Assembly: GCA_025934375.1 (NCBI GenBank)
Contig: JAICYD010000018.1
Span: 1 to 64,000, forward strand
Length of the DNA: 64,000 nt
From: Streptosporangiaceae bacterium
GTDB lineage: Bacteria > Actinomycetota > Actinomycetes > Streptosporangiales > Streptosporangiaceae
Direction: 5' to 3'
Shown: positions 51,601 to 61,610 of the stretch, one piece after another
Layout: each line of letters opens with the position of its first letter
How positions within the stretch are numbered: position 1 is the first letter of the stretch
The notes under the pieces: generated by a model
Told to the model about the DNA's origin: nothing
Database searches by the model: none
Seen by the model: the letters and a program-made list of their open reading frames with translations, nothing else
Made by a program: the position numbers and the translations under genes

Positions 51601-52944
51601 CTATGCCAGGATGGTCCAGCTGTGCGGAGGCACCAGGAGCGGGACGGCGGGCGGGTCGCCGGGGTCGGGGACCTCGGCGACTTCCAGCGACCCGGCGTCC
51701 ACGGGGAACTTGACCGGGTCATCGCCGGTGTTGAGCAGCAGGAGGACCTGGCGGCCCTCGCCGGCCGCCCCCGGCGCGGCGACGACGCGCAGCGCCAGCG
51801 CGCTGGAGGTGATGTGCTCGGTGACGGTGCGCGCCCGGACCAGCCACGGATGCCGGCTGCGGAACCCGGTCAGCCGCTGGTGCAGCCGGTACGTCGGCCA
51901 CCCGTAGGGGGCCAGGTCGCCCGGCGCGGGCGGGAACTCGGGGCGGATCTCGTCATCGCCGCCGGCGCGGTGCTCCTTCAGGCCGGTAAAGCCCTGCTCG
52001 TCGCCGTAGTAGATGCTGGGCACGCCGGCCACGCAGAACAAGACGGCCAGCGCGTGGCCCAGGTGGCGCGGGTCGTGCACGGCGCTCGCCAGCCGGGTCA
52101 CGTCGTGGTTGCCGACGAACGTCTGCGGCAGCAGGCCCGCGTCGCAGAACGCGTTGTGCCGGCCGAGCGCGTGGTCAAGCTCGAAGAAGTTCCGCTCGTT
52201 CAGGCAGGACCAGATCGCCTTCCACGTCTCGTACTGGGTGATCGAGTCCAGCCCGGCGCGGTCGGCATAGGCAGCGTAGTCGCCATGGATCATCTCGCCG
52301 AGGAACCACGCGTCGGGGTAGGACCGCCGCACCGCCGGTATCACGTCAGCCCAGAAGGCCGGGGGCACCGCGTAGGCGGCATCCAGCCGCCAGCCCGCCG
52401 CACCGCGGCCCAGCCAGTAGCGCATCACCTCGGTGACGTACGCCACGACGGCGGGCTCGCCGTGATTGAGCTCGACCAGCTGCTGGTGGCCCTCGAAGAC
52501 CGCCAGGGCCCCGCTGGCCTCATCCCGCTTGAACCACCGCGACGCCGGCGTGCCGGGACCGTCAAGCGCGGCCGACTGCGCCGCCACCAGCGGCGGGAAC
52601 GCCCGGCCGACGTGATTGAACACGCCGTCCAGCGCGATCCGCAGGCCCCGCGCCGATGCGGCCGCGACCAGCGCGTCGAAGTCATCGTCATCGCCGAGGC
52701 GCGAGTCGATCCGGAAGTGGTCGGTGGTGTCGTAGCCGTGGGTCTGGCTCGCGAAGACCGGGCCGAGCAGCAGCCCCGAGCAGCCCAGTTCCACCGCGTA
52801 ATCCAGCCACGCCGTTAGCCGGCCGAGCCGGTGCCGGGCAGGAGATCCTGGCGGCAGCGCCGCCGGCTCCGCGCCAGTGAAGCCGAGCGGGTACACATGC
52901 CACCAGATAGCGTGCTCAGCCCACGGTGCCACCTGCCCCACCAT
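51601..52944 (-). CDS. GH13 alpha-amylase-family glycoside hydrolase
   Basis: The protein has 447 residues. WHVYPLGFTGAE, GLLLGPVFASQTHGYDTTDH, LDGVFNHVGRAFP, nucleophile D in AGWRLDAAYAVP, acid E in WFLGEMIHGDY and FVGNHDVTRL give a complete GH13 active site. It has no signal peptide, so it acts on cytosolic glucans, maltosides or related sugars. ATG 52944 is chosen over 52992. It diverges from the kinase at 53132. Confidence 0.87.
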   Translation of the reverse strand: MVGQVAPWAEHAIWWHVYPLGFTGAEPAALPPGSPARHRLGRLTAWLDYAVELGCSGLLLGPVFASQTHGYDTTDHFRIDSRLGDDDDFDALVAAASARGLRIALDGVFNHVGRAFPPLVAAQSAALDGPGTPASRWFKRDEASGALAVFEGHQQLVELNHGEPAVVAYVTEVMRYWLGRGAAGWRLDAAYAVPPAFWADVIPAVRRSYPDAWFLGEMIHGDYAAYADRAGLDSITQYETWKAIWSCLNERNFFELDHALGRHNAFCDAGLLPQTFVGNHDVTRLASAVHDPRHLGHALAVLFCVAGVPSIYYGDEQGFTGLKEHRAGGDDEIRPEFPPAPGDLAPYGWPTYRLHQRLTGFRSRHPWLVRARTVTEHITSSALALRVVAAPGAAGEGRQVLLLLNTGDDPVKFPVDAGSLEVAEVPDPGDPPAVPLLVPPHSWTILA

Positions 52945-53131
52945 AGCCGCTGCGCCGCTCCCCCGCCCACGGTGCCCGCCATCAGGCCCCATTGGTGTTT
53001 ACCCTAATTTTGCCCGCCAATATCCCGAAATGATTGCCCTGCGCCTAGGCTTGCGGTTGGGAGCGTCGTGGCCTGTTCACCCAGGGGGTAACCACCCCTT
53101 CCATCCGCAGGACGGGAGCGCAAGACAAGCG

Positions 53132-54205
53132 ATGGATCCGCTGCAGGCTGGGGACCCGCGCCAGGTTGGCGCCTACCGCGTCGTCGGCAGGCTCGGCGGC
53201 GGCGGGATGGGCCAGGTATTCCTGGGCCTGTCGCCAGGCGGGCGCCCGGTGGCGATCAAGGTGGTGCGGCCGGACCTCACCGCCGACTCCGAGTTCCGGC
53301 AGCGGTTCGCGCGCGAGGTGGACGCCGCCCGCCGGGTGGGCGGATTCCACACGGCGTCCGTCGTGGACGCCGACCCCCGCGCCGACCCGCCGTGGATGGT
53401 GACCGCCTACATCGCCGGGCCGTCGCTGCACGCGGTCGTCGCGGGCAAGGGGCCGCTGACCGAGGAGGCGGTCGGCGCGCTGGGCGCGGCGCTGGCCGAG
53501 GGGCTGGCCGCCATCCACGCCTGCGGTCTGGTCCACCGCGACCTCAAGCCGGCCAACATCATCATGGCCAGCGACGGCCCGCGGATCATCGACTTCGGCA
53601 TCGTGCGGCCCGCCGGGGCCACCGCGCTGACGACCCCGAGCACGGTGCTGGGGACGTACGCGTTCATGTCGCCCGAGCAGTTCCGCGGCGAGGCCGCCAC
53701 CCCGGCCAGCGACGTGTTCTCCCTCGGCTGCGTGCTCGCCTACGCCGGGATGGGCCGGGTGCCCTTCGACGCCGCGTCGGTGCCCGCGATCATGTACCGG
53801 GTCCTGGAGGCCGAGCCGGACCTCAGCGAGGTCGCCCCCGGGCTGCTGCGCGACGTCCTGGAGGCGTGCCTGGCCAAGGAGCCGGGCCGCCGCCCCTCGC
53901 TGCCCGACCTGGTCACCCGGTTCACCGCCCACGCCGAGCTCATCCCTGGCGCCTGGCCGCAAGAGCCGGAAGACGGCGGCACCCCGACGGGCACCGTCGT
54001 GGCGCCGCACCACCACCGGGCGGAGGGTCGCGGCCCCGGCGCTGGTGCGGAAGTGGCGGTTCCCGGCGCGCCACCCGAGGCGGGGGCGCCGCAAGTCCAC
54101 GCGGAACGTCACGAATCAATCACAATCACTCAGCAAGCGAACGCTTCCCCCGGCAGCGTCGTAATCCAGGTGGCGGGCAACGCGAAGATCGGCGACGACG
54201 CGTAA
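53132..54205 (+). CDS. Soluble Ser/Thr protein kinase with a C-terminal VVIQV motif
   Basis: The protein has 357 residues. All kinase motifs are present: GRLGGGGMGQV, VAIK, HRDLKPAN, DFG, SPEQ. There is no TM helix. A disordered Pro/Gly/Ala/His stretch leads to a C-terminal tail ITITQQANASPG, then SVVIQVAGNAKIGDDA, which resembles VVIQVGGDLYL in the next gene. A plus-strand frame extends back to 52877 but ATG 53132 fits a GGGAGCG and kinase start. The nSTAND1-WD40 gene follows 100 bp later, so they are likely partners in signalling. Confidence 0.88.
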   Translation: MDPLQAGDPRQVGAYRVVGRLGGGGMGQVFLGLSPGGRPVAIKVVRPDLTADSEFRQRFAREVDAARRVGGFHTASVVDADPRADPPWMVTAYIAGPSLHAVVAGKGPLTEEAVGALGAALAEGLAAIHACGLVHRDLKPANIIMASDGPRIIDFGIVRPAGATALTTPSTVLGTYAFMSPEQFRGEAATPASDVFSLGCVLAYAGMGRVPFDAASVPAIMYRVLEAEPDLSEVAPGLLRDVLEACLAKEPGRRPSLPDLVTRFTAHAELIPGAWPQEPEDGGTPTGTVVAPHHHRAEGRGPGAGAEVAVPGAPPEAGAPQVHAERHESITITQQANASPGSVVIQVAGNAKIGDDA

Positions 54206-54305
54206 GCGGACCCCGATACAGCGGCACGCATCACGGCGATACGGCACTGAATAGCGACAGGCACTGCCTCCAAGGCATGCGGACACGTAAGGCGGGCGTG
54301 GCCAT

Positions 54306-57300
54306 ATGAGCATCGAACCTGAGCAGGCACAGCCACCGGTACCCCCGGGCGCGCCCGTCGCGGCCGCGCCCTGGCCGGCCGACCACGACGCGAGCCAGCG
54401 TGGGGGGCTTCAGCCTCCCCCGGGGGGACCGGGGGGACTGGTCCCCCCGGGCTGGGGGCCACCGGGGGGCCGGATGGAGTATCCCCGGGGGGAGATACTG
54501 CAGACCGCGACGGCGGCCGAGTCCGCGGTGGTGATCCAGGTCGGCGGGGACCTGTACCTGTCCGACGCCGGCCTGAGCGACCTGTGGGCGCCGAGGGTGG
54601 CCACCACGCCCGGCGAGTGCCCGTATCCCGGGCTCGACGCGTTCGGGCCTAGCCAGGCCAAGTGGTTCCACGGCCGCGAGAGCGTGACCGGCGACCTGCT
54701 CGGCTACCTGGACCAGATGTCGCGCGGCGGCCCTGGCGGGCCGCTGCTGGTGGTCGCCCCCTCCGGAACCGGCAAGTCCTCGCTGCTCGGCGCGGGCCTG
54801 CTGACCGCGCTGGCCGAGGGCCGGCTGGCGGCCGCCGGGGCGGCCACCTGGCCGCGCGTGATGATCACCCCCGGGCCGCGGCCCGGCAAGACCCTCCGCG
54901 CGGCGCTGGAGGCGCTGGCCGGCAGCCAGACCGCCAGCTCGGACGCGCGCATCGTGCTGGTCATCGACCAGCTGGAGGAGATCTTCACCCTGTGCGAGTC
55001 CGAGACCGAGCGCGTGGCCTTCCTCGACGAGGTCGCCACCCTGGCGGCGGACGCCGGGCCCGGCAGCGCCCTGGTGGTGCTCGGCATGCGAGCCGACTTC
55101 TACGCGCGCGCGACCGCATACCCGGTGCTGCGCCAGGCGATGCAGTCCCGGCAGGTCGTGCTGGGCGCGATGACCGCCACCGAGGTGCGGCAGGCGATCG
55201 TCCGCCCGGCCCGGGCGGTCGGCCTGACGCTGGAGGCGGGCCTGGTCGAGCGGCTGCTCAACGACCTGGGCGTGGACGAGTCCGGTGATTCGGCCGGCGG
55301 CACCAGCGAGAGCACGCGGGCCGGCGGCTACGAGCCGGGACGGCTCCCGCTGCTCGCCCACGCCCTGCGCGCGACCTGGCAGCGGCGTGAGGGAAACCGG
55401 CTGACGATCGCCGGGTACCTGGCGACCGGCGGGATCGCGGGCGCCATCGCGCAGACCGCCGAGGATGTCTACGCCACGCTGGGCGAGCCCAGCCAGGTGG
55501 CGGCCCGGCAGCTCTTCCTCGCCCTTGTCCGGGTCGGCGCGGCCGCCGGCGACAGCGACAGCGACGCTACCGCCGACACCCGCCGCCGGGTCGCGGCCGA
55601 CAGCCTGCTCGGCCAGTCCGGCGACCCCGCGGGAACGCGGACCGCCCTGGACGCGTTCACCGCCGCCCGGCTGCTCACCTCGGGCGGCCAGGCGGTGGAG
55701 ATCACCCACGAGGCGATGCTGCGCCGCTGGCCCCGGCTGCGCACGTGGATCGACGAGGATCGCTCCGGCCTGCTCACCCGCCAGGAGCTCGAGGCGGCCG
55801 CCGCCACCTGGGCACGGGAGGGCAAGGACACGGCGGCCCTGTACGGCGGCGTGCGGCTGGCCGCCGCGCAGGCGTGGAGCGCCGTCCCCGACCGGGCCCG
55901 CGAGCTTACCCAGGTGGCCCGGGACTTCCTGGCCGCCTCCGAGCGCCGCCGCCGCCGCGGCACCCGGCGGCGCAACGGCATCATCGCCGTCCTGGCGGCA
56001 CTGTCGCTCGTCCTGGCGGGCCTGGCGGTCTTCGCGCAGAACCAGCGGGACGAGGCGCAAAGCCAGCGGGCCGCCGCGCTCACGAGCTTCCGGAAAGCCG
56101 AGGCCAGCGCACTGGCGGCCGTGTCCGGGCAGGCATGGGCGGACTTCCGCCCGGACACCGCGCTGAAGTTCGCGGTCCAGGCCGACCGCCTCGACCCGGG
56201 CTCCCCCCAGGTCCGCAACGCGCTGCTGGCCACCCAGACGCTGCCGATGACCGGGCGGCTGCTGCAGCCCGACGGCTCGCCTGAGGGCTTCGACTTCGCC
56301 GGTGCGGCCTACAACCCGGCGGGCACCCTCATCGCCGGGACCACCCAGGATGACCGGGTGCAGCTGTGGAGCGCGGCCACTTACCGGCAACTGTGGAACT
56401 TCAAGTTCCCGTCCCCCGACGGGCGCACCGGCCAGGCCGACGCCGCCGTGTTCACGCCCGACGGGCGCACGCTGATCGTCACCCAGCGGGGCGGCCCGTG
56501 GCTGTTCAACGTGGCCGACCCCACGCATCCGGTGCACGCCGGCACGCTCGCCGTGCCCTCCTTGCCAGGCCTCAAGCTCCCCCCGGTCATCAGTATCGCC
56601 ATCAGCCCCGACGGGACCACGCTGGCGGCGGGTGTCTCGACGTCCGACACTGTCATCGGGGCCGGGATGGTGATGATATGGAACCTGCCCGCCCGCACGC
56701 TGGCCGGCGCGGTGCCCGTACCCTCCCTGCCCGGCAGCCTCGCCTTCACTCCCGACGGCAAATCGCTGGTGACGGCGTCGGACGACGGCGAGATCGACCT
56801 GTGGGACGTCGCCCGGCGGGTCAAGGCCGCGACGGTGAACCCGGCGAGCACCTCTCCCAGCGCCCCGCTGGCGGCGGTCGCGGTGAGCCCGGACGGCAAG
56901 GCCATTGCGTTCGGCTCCGGAAGCCTGCAAGGCAGTGGCCCCACCGTCAAGTTGTGGTCCACCGCGACCAGCCAGGTCACCCAGACGCTCAAGGTAGGCA
57001 CCAACGGGGTGAGCTCGGTGGCGTTCTCCCCCAATGGAAAGCAGCTAGCCGCCGGCGTCCTCGACGGGACGGTCCGGCTGTGGGACCTGCATGTCCCGTC
57101 GGCCCCCATCGAGACGTTCGCCGGCCACCGCTACCCGGTCGAGCACGTCACGTTCTCCCCCGACGGCAAGACGGTGGCCAGCGCGAGCGACGACGGGAGC
57201 ATCGGCTTGTGGGACACTCAGGCCAGCACGCTCGGCGGCCTCGCCAACTCCTCGATCGCCACCGCGTTCTCCCCCGACGGCGCGACCCTCGCGATCAGCA

Positions 57301-58286
57301 CCTCGAGCGCCAGCGGCCCGGCCATCGCCTTGTACCGCATGCCCGCGCGGACGCTGGCCGGGTTGCTCCCGATCAAGGGCATCGCGGCGCTCGCGTTCTC
57401 ACCCGACGGCAAGACCCTCGCCGTCGCGTCCACCAAGACCGGCGACGCCGTCCAGCTGTGGGACGTGGCCACCCAGAAGCTGGCCGGGACGCTGCCGACC
57501 GGGATGTCCACCCGGATCAACAGCATGGCGTTCAGCCCGGACGGGAGCATGCTGGCCATCTCCGCGGTGCAGGATACGAGCATGCAGGTGTGGTCGGTGC
57601 CGCGCCAGACGATGCTCAAGAAGTTCGGCGTCACCCTTGAGACGCAGTACCCGCCGCAGCTCGGCGGCGGCGTGTTCATGGTCACGTTCTCGCCCGACGG
57701 ACGGCTGCTCGCCGTGGCCGGCATCGACGGCGACGTCCGGCTGTACAGCGCCCCCGCCTTCACGTTCCTTGGCAAGTTCCACCCGTTCGACTCGACCAGC
57801 TCGCTCAGCTTCTCCCCCGACGGGCGGCTCTTGGCCGTGGGCAGCTCTGATGGCAACGTGTACATCGACTCGATGCCCCCGGAGGGCAAGCTGTCCGACA
57901 ACAACCCGCCGTCGCTGATCATCACCTTGTCGGGGAGCAGCAAGCAGATCTTCGACGTGCACTTCCTCACCAGCGACTCGCTGATCGCCGGCGGGATCGA
58001 CGGCGTCGTCCGGTTCTGGAGGATTCCCCCCGGGGCCGGGAAGACGGTATTCAGCGCGACCACGCCGACTCAGCTGGTCGCTACCCACGCGGGCCAGATC
58101 TCCTCCATCTCCTACAGCGCGCCGCTGCGACTGCTCGCCACCGCCTCCCCGTCCGGCACCCGTGTGTGGGACACCGACCCGTCCCGGGTGGCGGCCCACA
58201 TCTGCCAGGCCCTGAAGGCCCCGGTGCGCACCAGCCTGTGGCGGGAGTACCTGCCGGATGTCCCGTACACGCCCGTGTGCGAGTGA
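54306..58286 (+). CDS. nSTAND1 NTPase with WD40 beta-propeller repeats
   Basis: The protein has 1326 residues. A disordered Pro/Gly-rich N-terminus partly coded by GC-rich palindromes, motif VVIQVGGDLYLSDAGL near 74-89, then the nSTAND1 entry CPYPGLDAFGPSQAKWFHGR, Walker A VAPSGTGKSSLL near 150-160, Walker B LVIDQLEEIF, a helical arm, a TM-like helix near 558-577 followed by QNQRDEAQSQRAAAL, and about 14 WD40-like blades (SPDGKT, LWD). Such proteins act as NLR-type switches that sense a ligand with the propeller and activate an effector. Here the neighbour kinase is the candidate effector. Confidence 0.87.
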   Translation: MSIEPEQAQPPVPPGAPVAAAPWPADHDASQRGGLQPPPGGPGGLVPPGWGPPGGRMEYPRGEILQTATAAESAVVIQVGGDLYLSDAGLSDLWAPRVATTPGECPYPGLDAFGPSQAKWFHGRESVTGDLLGYLDQMSRGGPGGPLLVVAPSGTGKSSLLGAGLLTALAEGRLAAAGAATWPRVMITPGPRPGKTLRAALEALAGSQTASSDARIVLVIDQLEEIFTLCESETERVAFLDEVATLAADAGPGSALVVLGMRADFYARATAYPVLRQAMQSRQVVLGAMTATEVRQAIVRPARAVGLTLEAGLVERLLNDLGVDESGDSAGGTSESTRAGGYEPGRLPLLAHALRATWQRREGNRLTIAGYLATGGIAGAIAQTAEDVYATLGEPSQVAARQLFLALVRVGAAAGDSDSDATADTRRRVAADSLLGQSGDPAGTRTALDAFTAARLLTSGGQAVEITHEAMLRRWPRLRTWIDEDRSGLLTRQELEAAAATWAREGKDTAALYGGVRLAAAQAWSAVPDRARELTQVARDFLAASERRRRRGTRRRNGIIAVLAALSLVLAGLAVFAQNQRDEAQSQRAAALTSFRKAEASALAAVSGQAWADFRPDTALKFAVQADRLDPGSPQVRNALLATQTLPMTGRLLQPDGSPEGFDFAGAAYNPAGTLIAGTTQDDRVQLWSAATYRQLWNFKFPSPDGRTGQADAAVFTPDGRTLIVTQRGGPWLFNVADPTHPVHAGTLAVPSLPGLKLPPVISIAISPDGTTLAAGVSTSDTVIGAGMVMIWNLPARTLAGAVPVPSLPGSLAFTPDGKSLVTASDDGEIDLWDVARRVKAATVNPASTSPSAPLAAVAVSPDGKAIAFGSGSLQGSGPTVKLWSTATSQVTQTLKVGTNGVSSVAFSPNGKQLAAGVLDGTVRLWDLHVPSAPIETFAGHRYPVEHVTFSPDGKTVASASDDGSIGLWDTQASTLGGLANSSIATAFSPDGATLAISTSSASGPAIALYRMPARTLAGLLPIKGIAALAFSPDGKTLAVASTKTGDAVQLWDVATQKLAGTLPTGMSTRINSMAFSPDGSMLAISAVQDTSMQVWSVPRQTMLKKFGVTLETQYPPQLGGGVFMVTFSPDGRLLAVAGIDGDVRLYSAPAFTFLGKFHPFDSTSSLSFSPDGRLLAVGSSDGNVYIDSMPPEGKLSDNNPPSLIITLSGSSKQIFDVHFLTSDSLIAGGIDGVVRFWRIPPGAGKTVFSATTPTQLVATHAGQISSISYSAPLRLLATASPSGTRVWDTDPSRVAAHICQALKAPVRTSLWREYLPDVPYTPVCE
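54408..54502. repeat. Cluster of GC-rich palindromes at the nSTAND1 5' end
   Basis: Contains CCGGGGGGAC-TG-GTCCCCCCGG (54429-54450, perfect 10-bp arms) and GTATC-CCCGGGGGGA-GATAC near 54479-54498. Read in-frame as GGPGGLVPPGWGPPGG. It shares CCCCGGGG and GATAC words with 8008-8059 and 60484-60525 but is more diverged. Confidence 0.55.
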
Positions 58287-58303
58287 CTTGTAGTCTCGGG
58301 GGC

Positions 58304-61300
58304 GTGCCGGACGACCCGTTTAACACCGCCGAATTGCGTGCCCGCGTCCTTGACGCGTGGGCGGCCTCGCCCGCCCGCTTCCGCGAGGACGCCAACGCCG
58401 AGGAAGACTACGCGCTCGGCGGCTACCGCGACCGCGTCGTGGTGGAGCTGGCCCAAAACGCCGCCGACGCCGCCGCGCGGGCCGGCGTCCCCGGCACGCT
58501 GCGGCTGACGCTGGCGACCGGCGGGCACGGCGGGGCCGCGCTGACCGCCGCCAACACCGGCGCGCCGCTAGACGCCGCCGGGGTGGAGTCGCTGTCCACG
58601 CTGCGGGCCTCCAGCAAGCGGGATGACGACGGCGACGCGAGCGTCGGCCGGTTCGGCGTTGGCTTCGCGGCGGTGGCGGCGATCAGCGATGAGCCGCGAA
58701 TCGTTACACGGGGCGGGGCCGTTGAGTGGTCACGGGCGCGCTCAGCCGCGCTGGCGGCCGGGCTGCCCGGGCTCGCTGGCGAACTGGCCGCCCGGTCCGG
58801 CCACGTGCCGGTGCTGCGGCTGCCGTTCCCGACCAACGCCGCATCGCCTCAGAGCGCACCGCCGGACGGGTTCGACACGGCGGTGGTCTTGCCGCTGCGC
58901 GACGAGGCCGCGGTGACGCTCACCGAGCGGCTACTGGCCCAGGCCGGCCCGGCGCTGCTGCTCGCGCTGCCCGCGCTGGCCGAGGTCACCATCGACACGC
59001 CCGCGGGCACGCGGGTCCTGGCCGCGCGGCGCGCGGGCGATTCGGTCACGATCACGATCACATCCATCCCCAACGGTCCGGGAGTCCCCGCTGACTCACC
59101 GGTGACCGCGACAACGTGGCGGACGGTCGCCGCCGGCGGCGCGCTGGACCCGGCACTGCTCGCCGACCAGCCCGCCGAGGAACGTGCCCGCGCCACCTGG
59201 TCGGTGCGCTGGGCCATCCCGGTGGCCGGCGACGACGAGCCGGCCCGGCTGCCCGACGGGGTGCCGGCGGTGGTGCACGCGCCGACGCCCTCCGACGAGC
59301 CGCTGGGGCTGCCCGCCCTGTTGCTCGCGTCGTTCCCGCTGTCACCCGACCGGCGGCACGTCGCGCCCGGCCCGCTGACCGCCTTCCTGGTCGAGCGGGC
59401 CGCGGACGCCTACGCGCGGATCTTGCCGGAGCTGTCCGCCGGCGGCGGGCTGCTTGACCTGGTGCCCGGCCCGGTCGCCGCCGGGGAGCTGGACGTGCGG
59501 CTCCGCCAGGCGATCCTCGACCGGCTGCCCGGCGTGGCATTCCTGCCCGCCGCGGCTGACCGGGGAACGGGGCAGTCGCCCCGGCCCGTTCCGGATGAGA
59601 GCCCGCGCGTCGCCCCCCGGGAGGCGCTGCTGCTTGACGTGACGGCCCCGCCGGGGCTGGCCGGCTACCTGGCGCCGCTGTGGCCGGCCCTCATCGGCGG
59701 CCCCCGCAGGCACCCGGCGTACGCGGCGCTGGGGATCCGGCGGCTGCCGATGGCCGAGCTCGCTGACCAGCTCACCGAGGTGGATCGCCCGCCGTCGTGG
59801 TGGCGGGGCCTGTACGCGGCGCTGGCCGACGTCGACCCGGCGGCGCTCGGCGAACTGGGGGCGCTGCCGGTGCCGCTGGCCGACGGGCGGCTGATCCGCG
59901 GCCCGCGCGGGGTGCTGCTGCCCGGCCCGGGGCTGGGCGACCCGGCGCGGCTGGCGCCGCTGCGGCTGCGGGTCGCCGCCGCCGACGCGGCGCACCCGTT
60001 GCTGGCCCGGCTCGGCGCGCTGGAGGCGACGCCGCGCAGCGTCCTGGATCACCCGGCGACGCTCGCCGCCGTGGACGCGTCGGTGGATGAAGACGATCCC
60101 GCGCCCATCGTGGAGGCGGTCCTGGGGCTCGTGGCCGCGGCCGGGGTGCGGCCGGGTGAGTTCCCGTGGCTGGCGGACCTGGCGCTGCCCACCGACGACG
60201 GCGAATGGGATCCCGCCGGCGACCTGCTGCTGCCCGGCGGGGAACTGGCCGGGGTGGTGACCCCGGAGGCGTTCGCCACCGTCGAGCCGGCCCTGGCCGC
60301 CCGGTACGGGGCGGGCGTGCTGGGGGCCGTGGGCGTGCTGGCCTCGTTCGGCCTGCTCACCGCGAGCGACGTTGACCTCAGCGATGACCTCGACCTCGAC
60401 CTCGACGGGGCCGGGGACTGGGCGGCGTGGGCGGGCGAGCTGCTCGTCGGCACTGGCTCGTCGTCGGCACTGGACGGGCCGGGCGGGGGGTACGGGGGGT
60501 CGTCCTCCCGGGGGATACTGCCCCCGGCCGCGGTCGAGGTCATCGCCATCCGCGACCTGGATCTCGTCGACACTGGCCGGTGGCCGCGGGCGCTGGAGAT
60601 CATCGCGACGCGGCCGGCGCTGCGGGCCGCGCTGGCCACCCCGACGCGGATCCGGCTGGCCGACGGGCGGCACGCCGACGTGCCGTCCTATACCGCCTGG
60701 TGGCTGCGGACTCACCCGGTGCTCGGCGGCCACTGCCCGGCGGACCTGCGCACCGCGGCCGCCGATCCGCTGCTTGAGGGCCTGTACGACGATGCCGCCG
60801 GCATCGCCGCCGCGGACCCGCTGCTGGCCCGGCTGCTGGCCGACCGGGTGCTGGCCCGGGCCCTGGGCGTCCGTGATTCGCTCGCGGCACTGCTGGCCGA
60901 GCCCTGTGGCGCGGACGAGCTGCTGGGCCGGCTGGCCGACCCCGCCCGGGTGGTGAACCGCGCCCAGCTGCGGTCGCTATGGGCGGCCCTGGCCGCCGCG
61001 GACCCGGAGGCCACCCCGCCGGAGCGGGTCCGCGCGGTCCTCGGCGACGCTGTCGTCGTGGCCAGCGCCTCCGACGCCCTCGTCCTGGACTCCCCCGACC
61101 TGTGGCCGCTGGTCGCCGGCCGGCCCCTGGTCCTCGCCCCGTATGACCGGTCGCTGGTTCTCGCCGAGCTGCTGGACATCCCGGTGGCGTCGGAGTCGGT
61201 GCCGGGCATCGTTGAGCGCACGGCCGGCGGCGCGGGCGAGCGGCGGCCGGTGCCCGCGATCGTCGCCGCGGTGCTCCCCGATGCCCCCGAGTCCTACCTG

Positions 61301-61507
61301 GCCCACGACAAGCTCGTCGTGGACGGCGGGCCGGTGCCGTGGCGCTGCGCGGACGGGGAGGTGCACGCCGGGACCGCGGCTGGCCTGGCGTGCGGCCTGG
61401 CGTGGGCGGCGGGCCAGTGGAACGCCCGGCACCTGCTGGCGAGCCTGCTCGTCGCCCCCGAAGACGCCCCGCGCCTGCTCGCCGAGGCCGACCTCGACGT
61501 GCTCTAG
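58304..61507 (+). CDS. Sacsin-like GHKL ATPase, very large
   Basis: The protein has 1067 residues. The N-terminal 190 residues are a GHKL/Hsp90-like ATP-binding domain of the sacsin type: RDRVVVELAQNAADAAARAG, then LTAANTGAPLDAAGVESLST, and GRFGVGFAAVAAISDEP. The long rest is Ala/Leu/Asp-rich with no recognised domain. Actinobacterial homologues are commonly listed as Hsp90-like chaperones. GTG 58304 lies 15 bp after the nSTAND1 stop, suggesting co-transcription. In-frame element 60484-60525 gives GGGYGGSSSRGILPP in an otherwise conserved region. Confidence 0.8.
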   Translation: MPDDPFNTAELRARVLDAWAASPARFREDANAEEDYALGGYRDRVVVELAQNAADAAARAGVPGTLRLTLATGGHGGAALTAANTGAPLDAAGVESLSTLRASSKRDDDGDASVGRFGVGFAAVAAISDEPRIVTRGGAVEWSRARSAALAAGLPGLAGELAARSGHVPVLRLPFPTNAASPQSAPPDGFDTAVVLPLRDEAAVTLTERLLAQAGPALLLALPALAEVTIDTPAGTRVLAARRAGDSVTITITSIPNGPGVPADSPVTATTWRTVAAGGALDPALLADQPAEERARATWSVRWAIPVAGDDEPARLPDGVPAVVHAPTPSDEPLGLPALLLASFPLSPDRRHVAPGPLTAFLVERAADAYARILPELSAGGGLLDLVPGPVAAGELDVRLRQAILDRLPGVAFLPAAADRGTGQSPRPVPDESPRVAPREALLLDVTAPPGLAGYLAPLWPALIGGPRRHPAYAALGIRRLPMAELADQLTEVDRPPSWWRGLYAALADVDPAALGELGALPVPLADGRLIRGPRGVLLPGPGLGDPARLAPLRLRVAAADAAHPLLARLGALEATPRSVLDHPATLAAVDASVDEDDPAPIVEAVLGLVAAAGVRPGEFPWLADLALPTDDGEWDPAGDLLLPGGELAGVVTPEAFATVEPALAARYGAGVLGAVGVLASFGLLTASDVDLSDDLDLDLDGAGDWAAWAGELLVGTGSSSALDGPGGGYGGSSSRGILPPAAVEVIAIRDLDLVDTGRWPRALEIIATRPALRAALATPTRIRLADGRHADVPSYTAWWLRTHPVLGGHCPADLRTAAADPLLEGLYDDAAGIAAADPLLARLLADRVLARALGVRDSLAALLAEPCGADELLGRLADPARVVNRAQLRSLWAALAAADPEATPPERVRAVLGDAVVVASASDALVLDSPDLWPLVAGRPLVLAPYDRSLVLAELLDIPVASESVPGIVERTAGGAGERRPVPAIVAAVLPDAPESYLAHDKLVVDGGPVPWRCADGEVHAGTAAGLACGLAWAAGQWNARHLLASLLVAPEDAPRLLAEADLDVL
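60484..60525 (+). repeat. GC-rich palindromic element, copy 3, inside the sacsin-like gene
   Basis: CGGGGGGTACGGGGGGTCGT, then CCTCCCGGGGGATACTGCCC. The beginning (CGGGGGGTACGG) matches 6526-6566 and the ending (CCCGGGGGATAC-GCCC) matches 8008-8059. Read in-frame as GGYGGSSSRGILPP. Confidence 0.7.
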
Positions 61508-61610
61508 CGGTCGCTGGCCGCGATGCTCCGCGGCTCTCGTAGCGGGCTGCGGGCCAGCGGGCCAGCGCTGACAGCCGATTGTGCGCGGGCTGGCAGCGGG
61601 GCCGGCCACT

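Noticed and set aside
54231-56930. Long minus-strand open frame opposite the nSTAND1-WD40 gene
   Set aside because: Codon bias and all motifs support the plus-strand gene; the antisense product is Arg/Gly/Ala-rich.
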